Of a stretch of 31,958 nucleotides of DNA, positions 25,711 through 31,958 are shown in pieces. This DNA comes from GCA-002862325 sp036339295. Lineage in GTDB: Bacteria > Planctomycetota > Phycisphaerae > Phycisphaerales > SM1A02. A program made the translations under genes and the position numbers. Numbering within the stretch: the first letter of the stretch is position 1; the number at the start of each line of letters is the position of its first letter. The notes beneath the pieces are model-generated. The model worked only from the letters and a program-made list of their open reading frames with translations, was not told the origin of the DNA and made no database searches. The DNA is taken from contig JAYZBK010000045.1 of the NCBI GenBank assembly GCA_036339295.1, positions 1 through 31,958 on the forward strand, read 5' to 3'.

Positions 25711-25716
25711 AGTCTA
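25711..25716 (-). promoter_or_regulatory. TAGACT -10 box of the efflux operon
   Basis: The reverse strand reads TAGACT at 25716-25711, predicting a start near 25704 and a leader of about 53 nt to TTG 25651. The hexamer is identical to those before the enolase-family and phosphatase-like genes. The GCGCTTGA pair lies just downstream. Confidence 0.45.
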
Positions 25717-25816
25717 GCGGGGCTGGATGCAGGTCGCTTCCCCGGAATGACTTCCGATTATCGGGACATCTCGCGAATCGTCGTGGATTCGATGGTCAAG
25801 GTGCCGGGGGACTCCT

Positions 25817-25822
25817 TACTTT
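25817..25822 (+). promoter_or_regulatory. TACTTT -10 candidate for the lectin-domain gene
   Basis: TACTTT predicts transcription from about 25829 and a leader of about 43 nt. A purine-rich Shine-Dalgarno site follows at 25857-25864. The rest of the divergent gap (25717-25816) holds a small CGGAA/TTCCG hairpin at 25742-25755 and nothing else I can name. Confidence 0.35.
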
Positions 25823-25856
25823 GGGGTTCGAGGGGTCTTTCCAGCCACCGGCCCCC

Positions 25857-25864
25857 AGAGGAGA
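25857..25864 (+). promoter_or_regulatory. Shine-Dalgarno site fixing the start at 25872
   Basis: AGAGGAGA lies 7 nt before the ATG at 25872, directly ahead of a signal peptide. It rules out the longer open frame that extends upstream to 25533 through the regulator region. Confidence 0.65.
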
Positions 25865-25871
25865 CATCGAG

Positions 25872-27578
25872 ATGCCGAGTCGAATGCTGTCCGCCCTCGT
25901 CGTATCCGCCCTGGTCTCGACCGCGATGGCGGGGGACCCCTGCGGCGATCCGGCCTCCGGGCCCTGCAACGAAGCGAACAACACGCCCGGTTGCGACGAC
26001 CTCGCGTGCTGCAATGCGGTCTGCCAGCTCGATTCGTTCTGCTGCGACGCCCTCTGGGACGACGCGTGCGTGAGCCTGGCGATCGAGACCTGCGACGGTG
26101 GTGGCGGAGGCGGTCCGGCCAACGACTTCTGCGCCGGCGCGACCTCGATCGGCGAGGGGGTCTTCAGCTACTCCACGGTCGATGCCACGATCGACGGGCC
26201 CGAACTCCCCGGGGAATGCAACGAGGGGTTCGGGACGGCGTTCGGCCCCGACATCTGGTACCTCCTGGAACCGACGGAGGACACGGGCGTCGTCGTCTCG
26301 ACCTGCGGCACGGTGGACTACGACTCGCGCCTGGCGGCATACCTCGACTGCAACGGCACGCTGGTCGCCTGCAACGACGACGGCGACGGCTGTCCGGACT
26401 ACTCGTCGCGCATGACCTTCGTGGCGATCGCCGGGCAGTCCTACCGGATCCGCGTGGGCGGCTACGGGGAAGCCACCGGGAGCGGGACGCTCTCGGTCGA
26501 GTTCGGGGAGGTCCCGCCGCCGTACCCGACGCGGATCGCCCCGGTGTGGTCGAAGCGCGACGGCGGCAACGGTCATGCCTACTCCGTGGTCAGCCTTCCG
26601 AAGGATTCCTCGCACGCCGACGCGGTCCTCGCGGCGGAGCGGCTCGGCGGCTCGCTCGCCACCTTCACGTCCGCGGGGGAGAAGAACTTCGCCGTCGGAT
26701 TCGCCCCGACGTCGGATCCCGCGACCTACGACCGGGCGGCGTTCGGACTCGTCCAGGATGCCTCCGGATCGGAGCCCGCCGGTGGCTGGGGCTGGATGAA
26801 CGGGGAGCCGCTCGTCTGGACGAACTGGCGAGGTGGGGAGCCGAACGACAATCCCGCCCCCGAGGACTTTGGAGAGCTGTACGTGAACGGGGAGTGGAAC
26901 GACTGCTTCGACGACGACTTCGGTCAGGCGGTCGTCGAGTTCGACCACGACCCGGGCATCGACGACGGGGTGGTCTGGCCCGTGTCCGAGGGTGGCAACG
27001 GCCACCGATACCAGGGAGTCGTCGCGTTCCCCGGCGTCGACTGGGCGACCGCCGCGGCGCTGGCCGAGGAGGCGGGCGGCCGGCTCGCCACCTTCGAGAC
27101 CGCCGAGGAGCTCCATTGGGTCTTCGATCATCTCGTCTGCTTCAACGCCCTCTGGGAGCAGCCCGGTGGGGTGGCCGGCAACAACGGTCCGATGGTCGGG
27201 CTCGAACGGATCGGAGGCACGTGGCAGTGGCTCGGGGGAACGCCCTTCGACTACGACGCGTGGTTCCCCGGCGAACCCAGCGGCGACGGATCGGTCGCCA
27301 GCTTCTTCGTCACCGGCGGAGCCCAGCCGCAGCCGACGTTCAACGATCGGGACGCCCTCGTCGCGTCGCGGTCCTACATCATCGAGTTCGAGGCGGGCGA
27401 TGGGGGCGACTGCCCGACCGACCTGAACGGCGACGGCACGACCAACGGCGAGGACTTCGGGATCCTCCTGATCCAGTGGGGCGACTGTCCCGGCTGCCCG
27501 GCCGACTTCGACGGCGACGGGATCGTCGAGGGCCCGGACGTCGGGCTGCTCCTCGTCGGCTGGGGCGCCTGCCCCTGA
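25872..27578 (+). CDS. Secreted Cys-rich protein with two C-type-lectin domains and dockerin-like tail
   Basis: The protein has 568 residues. The signal peptide is 1-20 (cleavage after AMA). A compact module with ten cysteines at 24-74 includes CCNAVC and FCCDALWDDAC. A beta-sandwich of roughly 80-215 follows (DIWYLLEPTEDTG, YRIRVGG). Two C-type-lectin-like domains come next: the first (about 220-355) keeps EPNDN and the GEWND calcium/sugar motif, while the second (about 360-510) has EPSGD and FNDRD, so it is probably altered or non-binding. The tail (513-568) has two EF-hand loops, DLNGDGTTNGED and DFDGDGIVEGPD, each followed by a hydrophobic helix and a W-G-x-C turn. Such tails are widespread in planctomycetes. 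The protein probably binds glycans outside the cell; partner and ligand are unknown. Confidence 0.85.
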   Translation: MPSRMLSALVVSALVSTAMAGDPCGDPASGPCNEANNTPGCDDLACCNAVCQLDSFCCDALWDDACVSLAIETCDGGGGGGPANDFCAGATSIGEGVFSYSTVDATIDGPELPGECNEGFGTAFGPDIWYLLEPTEDTGVVVSTCGTVDYDSRLAAYLDCNGTLVACNDDGDGCPDYSSRMTFVAIAGQSYRIRVGGYGEATGSGTLSVEFGEVPPPYPTRIAPVWSKRDGGNGHAYSVVSLPKDSSHADAVLAAERLGGSLATFTSAGEKNFAVGFAPTSDPATYDRAAFGLVQDASGSEPAGGWGWMNGEPLVWTNWRGGEPNDNPAPEDFGELYVNGEWNDCFDDDFGQAVVEFDHDPGIDDGVVWPVSEGGNGHRYQGVVAFPGVDWATAAALAEEAGGRLATFETAEELHWVFDHLVCFNALWEQPGGVAGNNGPMVGLERIGGTWQWLGGTPFDYDAWFPGEPSGDGSVASFFVTGGAQPQPTFNDRDALVASRSYIIEFEAGDGGDCPTDLNGDGTTNGEDFGILLIQWGDCPGCPADFDGDGIVEGPDVGLLLVGWGACP

Positions 27579-27615
27579 TCGACGGAACGTCTCTGGACCA
27601 CCCCACCCGACGGGG

Positions 27616-27621
27616 TACGAT
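27616..27621 (+). promoter_or_regulatory. TACGAT -10 box of the carboxypeptidase gene, leaderless
   Basis: TACGAT ends 6 nt before the ATG at 27628, so transcription should begin at the start codon. It overlaps the right arm of a small ACCCC/GGGGT hairpin (27600-27616) that follows the lectin gene's stop. No Shine-Dalgarno sequence can fit in a leaderless message. Confidence 0.45.
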
Positions 27622-27627
27622 CCGGGG

Positions 27628-29217
27628 ATGAACCAACGATCCCCCCGTCGTCTCCCGGTCGCCGCCTCGATCCTCGCGTTCGTCGCGGCCTCTCCGATGC
27701 TCCAGGCGCAGGACGAGTCGCCCGAGACGTCGCCGCGCGAACCCGTGCTGCATCCGGTCGAGGACTCGACCACGATCCACGAGATCGTGAAGGACGGCGA
27801 GGTCATCCGCTATCGAGCGACCGCGGGCACGCTGCCGCTCTTCGAGGAGTCGGACGGCGAGGTCCGGGCGAGCATCTTCTTCATCGCCTACGAACGGCTC
27901 GAGGCTCCCGACGCCGACGCGGCCGAGGGGGACTGGGGCCTGCCCGATCCCGCGACCCGGCCGGTCACCTTCAGCTTCAACGGCGGGCCGGGTTCGAGTT
28001 CCGTCTGGCTGCACCTCGGGGCCTGGGGCCCGAAGCGGGTCGAGATGGGTGACGCCGGCTCGCTGCTGCCGCCGCCGTGGGACCTCGTCGACAACGAGGC
28101 GACGCTCCTCGATCGGAGCGACCTCGTCTTCATCGATCCCGTGACCACGGGCTACAGCCGGGCGGCCGACGGCGTCGACCACCACGACTTCCACGGACTG
28201 GAACGCGACGGCCGGGCGGTGGCGGAGTTCATCCGCCTCTGGACGACCCGGAACGACCGGTGGGGATCGCCGAAGTTCATCGCGGGGGAGAGCTACGGCA
28301 CGACCCGGGCGGCCTGGCTCGCCGACGAACTGCAGACCCGCCACGGCATGTTCCTGAACGGCGTGGTCCTCGTCTCGAGCGTGCTCGACTTCGGCACCAT
28401 CCGCTTCAACCGGAACAACATCCTTCCCGACGTCCTCTACCTCCCGACCTACGCCGCGACGGGCTGGTACCACGGCAAGGTCGACCGGGAGCGGTACCCG
28501 ACCATGGACGACGTGGTCGAGGCCGCCGAGACGTTCGCGATGGAGTCCTACATGCCGGCGCTCGCGGCGGGCACGGCGCTTCCCGCGGCACGGCGGGCCG
28601 AGGTGGTCGCGGGCCTCTCCGATCTCACCGGACTCGAGCCCGGCTTCATCGAGGACTGGGATCTTCGCCTCTGGGGCGGACCGGTCCAGAAGGAGCTGCT
28701 TCGGGACCGACGCGAGACGGTCGGTCGCCTCGATTCGAGGTTCAAGGGACGCGACGCGAGGGCCGCGGGGCAGTCGCCGGAGTACGACCCGAGCATGGAG
28801 GCGATCCGCGGGCCGTACACCGCGACCCTCAACGACTACGTCCGGGGCGACCTCGGCTACGAGAGCGATCTTCCCTACGAGATCCTCACCGGCCGCGTCC
28901 ATCCCTGGGACTACTCCCGATGGGAGAACCGGTACGTCGACGTGGCCGGGAACCTCCGTTCCGCGATGGTGCGCAATCCCGACCTGATGGTGTTCCACGC
29001 CGGCGGCTGGTACGACATGGCGACGCCGCCGATGGCCGCCGACTGGGTGTTCGACCACCTCGAGCTCGAACCCGCGGATCGCGAGCGCATCGTCAAGGCG
29101 TACTACCCGGCGGGACACATGATGTACGTCCACGACCAGAGCCGCGTCGATCTCGATCGGGATCTCGGCGCGTTCTACGACCGGGCGGTGGAGTCGGCCA
29201 CGCCGTCGTCCCCCTGA
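27628..29217 (+). CDS. Secreted serine carboxypeptidase-like protein (peptidase family S10)
   Basis: The protein has 529 residues. A signal peptide (about 1-28, ending MLQAQ) is followed by a short acidic linker. The alpha/beta-hydrolase core has the oxyanion segment FNGGPGSSS at about 117-125, the nucleophile elbow GESYG with Ser222, Asp463 in YDMATPP and His497 in AGHMMY. The triad is complete, so it should be active in the periplasm or outside the cell, removing C-terminal residues or acting as an acyl hydrolase. Bacterial S10 members of this type are common in planctomycetes and acidobacteria and few have been studied. It follows the lectin gene by 49 bp but has its own TACGAT box. It ends 18 bp from the convergent radical SAM gene. 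Confidence 0.9.
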   Translation: MNQRSPRRLPVAASILAFVAASPMLQAQDESPETSPREPVLHPVEDSTTIHEIVKDGEVIRYRATAGTLPLFEESDGEVRASIFFIAYERLEAPDADAAEGDWGLPDPATRPVTFSFNGGPGSSSVWLHLGAWGPKRVEMGDAGSLLPPPWDLVDNEATLLDRSDLVFIDPVTTGYSRAADGVDHHDFHGLERDGRAVAEFIRLWTTRNDRWGSPKFIAGESYGTTRAAWLADELQTRHGMFLNGVVLVSSVLDFGTIRFNRNNILPDVLYLPTYAATGWYHGKVDRERYPTMDDVVEAAETFAMESYMPALAAGTALPAARRAEVVAGLSDLTGLEPGFIEDWDLRLWGGPVQKELLRDRRETVGRLDSRFKGRDARAAGQSPEYDPSMEAIRGPYTATLNDYVRGDLGYESDLPYEILTGRVHPWDYSRWENRYVDVAGNLRSAMVRNPDLMVFHAGGWYDMATPPMAADWVFDHLELEPADRERIVKAYYPAGHMMYVHDQSRVDLDRDLGAFYDRAVESATPSSP

Positions 29218-29235
29218 GGGGCTCGACGGTCGATC

Positions 29236-30663
29236 TCAGTCGTCCATTCCGACGGTGAGCGGGACCGTGCCCGCGACCTCGCCGGTGAGTTCCTTCCAGG
29301 AACCGGGGAAGAACGCCGCGTCCCGCTCGGTGAGGGGTTCGAGGGTGTCGAACCAGGTCGCCTCGGGATCGAACCTGGCGAAGAACGGCTGGCGGACGAG
29401 GTCGCCCCTCCGGCACTGGAGGTACTCCAGCACGAAGGCCTTCTCGCCCCCGACCTCCTGCACGCCGAGGACGTGGACCTTGCCGGGGAACGCCGACATC
29501 GACGGGCCCCGGACGGTCCGGGCGATCCCGCTGACCTGCTGGTAGGCGTCGCGGAAGATGCGATGGCATTCGTGCAGGGGCGTCTCGAAGTAGCCACGGG
29601 CGCCGGTGTCCCGCTCGACGAAGAAGTAGTAGGGGATGCAGCCGAGCCGCACGCCCGTGTTCCACATCTCCGCCCAGATGTCGGCGTCGTCGTTGACGTG
29701 CCGGATCAGCGGGCTCTGCATCCGGATGTTCGCGCCGGTCTGCCGGATGCGGCGGATCGCCTCCTGGGCGATCGGCGTCGAGAGCTCGACGGGGTGGGAG
29801 TAGTGACCCATGATCGCGAGCGTGCGTCCGCTGGCGACGACACGTCGGAAGCAGTCGAGGAGATCGCCGGCGTCGGCGTCGGTGACGTAGCGCTGGGGCC
29901 AGTAGGCGACGCTCTTGGTGCCGATGCGGATCGTCTGGACGTGGGCCAGCTCCGGATCCTCGAGGATGCGGTCGATGTAGCGGGCGAAGACCTTCGTCTT
30001 CATCACCATGGGATCGCCGCCGGTGAACAGGACGTCGCTGACCTCCGGGTGCTCCTTCAGGTAGCCGATCAGCTGGTCGACGTCCTTGTTCGCGAACTTG
30101 AGGTCGTCGAGGCCGACGAACTGGGCCCAGCGGAAGCAGAAGGTGCAGTAGGCGTGGCACGTCTGTCCCGCGGCCGGGAAGAAGAGCACGGTCTGGTCGT
30201 ACTTGTGCTGGATGCCGGGCACGGGCTCGCCGTTCACGGTCGGCACGTTGTGCGTGGTCTGGCCCGCGGGGTGCGGGTTGAGTTCGTACTGGATCTCGCG
30301 GACGGCGGCGTCGAGGGCCGACTTGTCGTCGCCGTCGAGCAGCGCCTGGATCCGATCGAACTGCTCGTCGGAGAGCATGTCGCGGTGGGGGAAGGTCAGG
30401 CGGAAGATCGGGTCGTCCGGCACCGCGTTCCAGTCGATCAGCTCCTCCATCACGTACCGGTTCGTCCGGAAGGGAAGGACCGCGGACACCACGCGGATGC
30501 CTTCGCGAAGCTCCTCGTCGAGGCCCTCCCACTCCGGGGTGGCGTCGACGTTCGACCGGGTGACCGCCTTGAAGCGGGGCGGGGCGTCGTCCACGAAGAA
30601 CGAACGCTCGATCGCGTCGGGGGAATCGGACGGGTTGGGGGCCTGTCGGCTCTCGGAAATCAT
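29236..30663 (-). CDS. KamA-like radical SAM enzyme (lysine 2,3-aminomutase family)
   Basis: The protein has 475 residues. The radical SAM cluster motif is CHAYCTFC at 169-176 (Cys169, Cys173, Cys176), followed by SAM-binding VLFTGGDPMV and TIRIGTKSVAYWP. The N-terminal half has RYVMEELIDWNAVPDDPIFR and DEQFDRIQALLDG, the KamA/EpmB layout in which the enzyme aligns substrates near PLP. Established aminomutases have a C-x3-C-x2-C followed by TRRR; here it is FRWAQF, so this is a separate branch with uncertain substrate. The C-terminal part (FVLEYLQCRRGDLVRQPFF) differs from the metal-binding tail of clostridial enzymes. A 2,3-aminomutase would make beta-amino acids, which marine bacteria use as osmolytes. 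The only nearby TAnnnT box implies a leader of over 200 nt. Confidence 0.82.
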   Translation of the reverse strand: MISESRQAPNPSDSPDAIERSFFVDDAPPRFKAVTRSNVDATPEWEGLDEELREGIRVVSAVLPFRTNRYVMEELIDWNAVPDDPIFRLTFPHRDMLSDEQFDRIQALLDGDDKSALDAAVREIQYELNPHPAGQTTHNVPTVNGEPVPGIQHKYDQTVLFFPAAGQTCHAYCTFCFRWAQFVGLDDLKFANKDVDQLIGYLKEHPEVSDVLFTGGDPMVMKTKVFARYIDRILEDPELAHVQTIRIGTKSVAYWPQRYVTDADAGDLLDCFRRVVASGRTLAIMGHYSHPVELSTPIAQEAIRRIRQTGANIRMQSPLIRHVNDDADIWAEMWNTGVRLGCIPYYFFVERDTGARGYFETPLHECHRIFRDAYQQVSGIARTVRGPSMSAFPGKVHVLGVQEVGGEKAFVLEYLQCRRGDLVRQPFFARFDPEATWFDTLEPLTERDAAFFPGSWKELTGEVAGTVPLTVGMDD

Positions 30664-30851
30664 GGTGGCACGGTCTCCATCGGCTCGGTGGTTCCGAAGC
30701 GTCGCTCCGGTCCCACGGGGTCGTGGTCGTCACCCTTCCTGGCCTCGGTCGGCCGGGCAACTGCGATGAGCGGCTCCGCGTCGCCCGGCGACCTCGAACG
30801 GGTCGCCCGGGTGGCTCCGGCAGGTCGCGGAGCAGGGGGACGCAGGGCCAT
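30660..30851 (-). CDS. Doubtful 63-residue ORF overlapping the radical SAM start
   Basis: A reverse-strand frame from ATG 30851 ends in an ATGA overlap with the KamA-like gene and lies about 36 nt after a predicted start site. Its product (MALRPPAPRPAGATRATRSR and onward) is rich in Pro, Arg and Ala with no recognisable domain and looks like translated GC-rich noise. The overlap is the only positive sign. It may instead be part of an untranslated leader. Confidence 0.2.
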   Translation of the reverse strand: MALRPPAPRPAGATRATRSRSPGDAEPLIAVARPTEARKGDDHDPVGPERRFGTTEPMETVPP

Positions 30852-30925
30852 GCGGTCCGAAAGCGGTCGAGCGCCGCCACGAACCGGACCCCCATACTAC
30901 TGGCGATCCGGTGGTTCAGGTTCGT
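30664..30925 (-). other. 262-bp intergenic region, probable long leader of the KamA-like gene
   Basis: The region between the radical SAM start and the MFS stop is very GC-rich. TA dinucleotides occur only in one cluster at about 30895-30899. The reverse strand there reads TAGTAT (30899-30894), predicting a start near 30887 and a leader of about 224 nt. Inside, GCCGGGC (30752-30758) and GCCCGGC (30783-30789) could pair around a 24-nt loop. I recognise no known riboswitch. Confidence 0.3.
30894..30899 (-). promoter_or_regulatory. TAGTAT -10 box upstream of the KamA-like gene
   Basis: TAGTAT on the reverse strand is the closest match to a bacterial -10 box in the gap and the only TAnnnT there. 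The MFS gene upstream ends at 30926, 27 bp away, so the radical SAM gene likely has its own promoter. Confidence 0.4.
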
Positions 30926-31958
30926 TCAGCTTGAAAACCGCGTTTTCGACCCCTTCAGGCGGGTCAAGGGCATCAGGGCGACCACGGAGAGCTGGATCGT
31001 GGCCGCGAGGATCCAGGCGCCCCTGGTCCCAAGTTCCAGCTCGATCCGGCCGGCCTGGCCCTGGGCGAGGGCGACTCCGAGGTTCATCAGCGCCATGTAG
31101 GCGGTGAACTGCGTCGCGGCCACGACGGGCCTCGAGACCCCGAAGCAGACCGCGAAGAAGGCGGCGTTGATGGCCCCCAGGAGGGCGGACTCGAGCAGGG
31201 TGTAGCTCCAGAGCAGGCCCCGATCCTCGAGGAGCGGGGTCTCCAGCATCCAGGCGAAGCTCATGAGAAGGCCCCCGAGCAGCAGGCTGCATCCAGCCAC
31301 CACCCGTCGGGGTCCCATCGCGTCCGCCAGCAGGCCGCCCCCGACCGCCCCGCCGAGCCCCGCCAGCACCGCGGCCCCGCCGGTCATCGTGGCGTACTCC
31401 ACCTCGGTCCAGCCGAGCTCCTGGACGAACAGCACGGTGCCGATCGGCGAGAGGAGTCCACTGGCGGTCGTCGCGAGGAGGGCCGCGATCGCCGTGAAGA
31501 TCGCCGGAGGACGGGCGAAGGCCGCCGCCACCGCGAGCAGCAGCCCGACGATCGAGGAGGGGGGGGCGGCGTCGGTGCCGGGCGAGTCGTGGGGGTGCGC
31601 CGGCCCGGTCGCGATCGCGGGCCGCTCCCGGGTGAGGAGCGGGAGCAGGCCGATCGCCGCGATCAGCACGATCATCGCGATGAAGGCGGCCCGGAGGTCG
31701 ATCCCGTCGACGACGAGCGACAGGCCCGCGCCCCCGATCGCGGTGCCGACGTACTTCGATCCGTACATGAAGCCGCTGGCCTTCCCGCGATCCTCCGGCG
31801 GAAGGAGATCGACCGCGAGGGCATCCACGCAGACATCCTGAAGGCTGTTGAAGACGTTGTGGGCGATGACCAGCCAGGTCAGGAGCGGCAGCGCCGCCGC
31901 GGGATCCGGGATCGTCGCCATGGCCGCGAGCGTTCCGATCATGCCGGTCTGGGCCGCG
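30926..31958 (-). CDS. AmpG-like MFS transporter, N-terminus outside the window
   Basis: The visible C-terminal part, at least 343 residues, is open to the right edge. The ATG at 31942 is internal, preceded in frame by codons for AAQTG. At least ten hydrophobic helices are present. The segment NSLQDVCVDALAVDLLPPED followed by RGKASGFMYGSKYVGTAIG matches the AmpG / acetyl-CoA-transporter branch of the major facilitator superfamily (QD-x-x-x-D-A ... RG ... G). A cytoplasmic His/Pro loop lies between helices 6 and 7. AmpG imports anhydro-muropeptides for wall recycling. A lytic transglycosylase (4554-5498) is in the window but far away, so the link is loose. Closely related proteins carry other substrates, hence no symbol. 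It ends in LTRLKGSKTRFSS with no clear terminator. Confidence 0.75.
   Translation of the reverse strand, partial: AAQTGMIGTLAAMATIPDPAAALPLLTWLVIAHNVFNSLQDVCVDALAVDLLPPEDRGKASGFMYGSKYVGTAIGGAGLSLVVDGIDLRAAFIAMIVLIAAIGLLPLLTRERPAIATGPAHPHDSPGTDAAPPSSIVGLLLAVAAAFARPPAIFTAIAALLATTASGLLSPIGTVLFVQELGWTEVEYATMTGGAAVLAGLGGAVGGGLLADAMGPRRVVAGCSLLLGGLLMSFAWMLETPLLEDRGLLWSYTLLESALLGAINAAFFAVCFGVSRPVVAATQFTAYMALMNLGVALAQGQAGRIELELGTRGAWILAATIQLSVVALMPLTRLKGSKTRFSS

Noticed and set aside
29093..30895. 600-codon reverse-strand frame over the KamA-like gene
   Set aside because: It is out of frame with the radical SAM motifs and its product is Arg/Pro-rich without domains.

Overview
The window is about 70% G+C and reads as chromosomal DNA of a planctomycete, most likely class Phycisphaerae. 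This placement is inference from gene content: a secreted protein ends in a paired EF-hand, dockerin-like tail of the type common in that phylum, another ends in a PEP-CTERM-like sorting tail, and there are S10 peptidase, NRAMP-like, fatty acyl-AMP ligase and KamA-like genes typical of marine planctomycetes. I see no rRNA, tRNA, CRISPR array, insertion sequence or phage gene. Coding density is very high and nearly every same-strand junction is a 4-bp ATGA or GTGA overlap.

Layout. (1) 1-4526: a DUF308/HdeD-like membrane protein runs off the left edge (-). It is followed by a SAM methyltransferase with a THUMP-like tail (+), a ZnuA-like metal-binding lipoprotein (-), and a divergent LolD/MacB-type ATPase plus FtsX-type permease (+). 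(2) 4554-9605 (-): one four-gene unit, transcribed flavin oxidoreductase, NRAMP-like transporter lacking the metal-site motifs, DUF993 aldolase-like protein, MltA-type lytic transglycosylase. (3) 9708-14294 (+): a compact four-gene lipid-tailoring operon, fatty acyl-AMP ligase, two tandem cytochromes P450, acyl carrier protein. (4) 14338-18920: enolase-superfamily enzyme and tandem GNAT protein (-), a degenerate alkaline-phosphatase-like protein (+), then a PEP-CTERM-type exported protein with a terminator (+). (5) 19034-25651 (-): a complete tripartite RND efflux operon in the order TetR/CerR-type regulator, outer-membrane factor, membrane-fusion protein, RND pump. (6) 25872-31958: a secreted Cys-rich, twin C-type-lectin, dockerin-like protein and a serine carboxypeptidase (+), then a KamA-like radical SAM enzyme and an AmpG-like MFS transporter that runs off the right edge (-).

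How the genes work together. The clearest functional unit is the ligase-P450-P450-ACP operon, which should activate a fatty acid as acyl-AMP, load it on the dedicated carrier protein and oxidise it there. The efflux operon is standard, with a likely operator (paired GCGCTTGA repeats) downstream of the regulator's promoter. The oxidoreductase/NRAMP-like/DUF993 unit looks like uptake and catabolism of an unknown small organic compound rather than metal import.

The most unusual feature is promoter architecture. Hexamers of the form TAnnnT lie 6-10 nt upstream of the start codons of at least six genes, so these transcripts should be leaderless or nearly so. Two of these genes are divergent and share overlapping -10 boxes inside a 22-bp gap. 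The exported proteins instead have ordinary leaders with good Shine-Dalgarno sequences.
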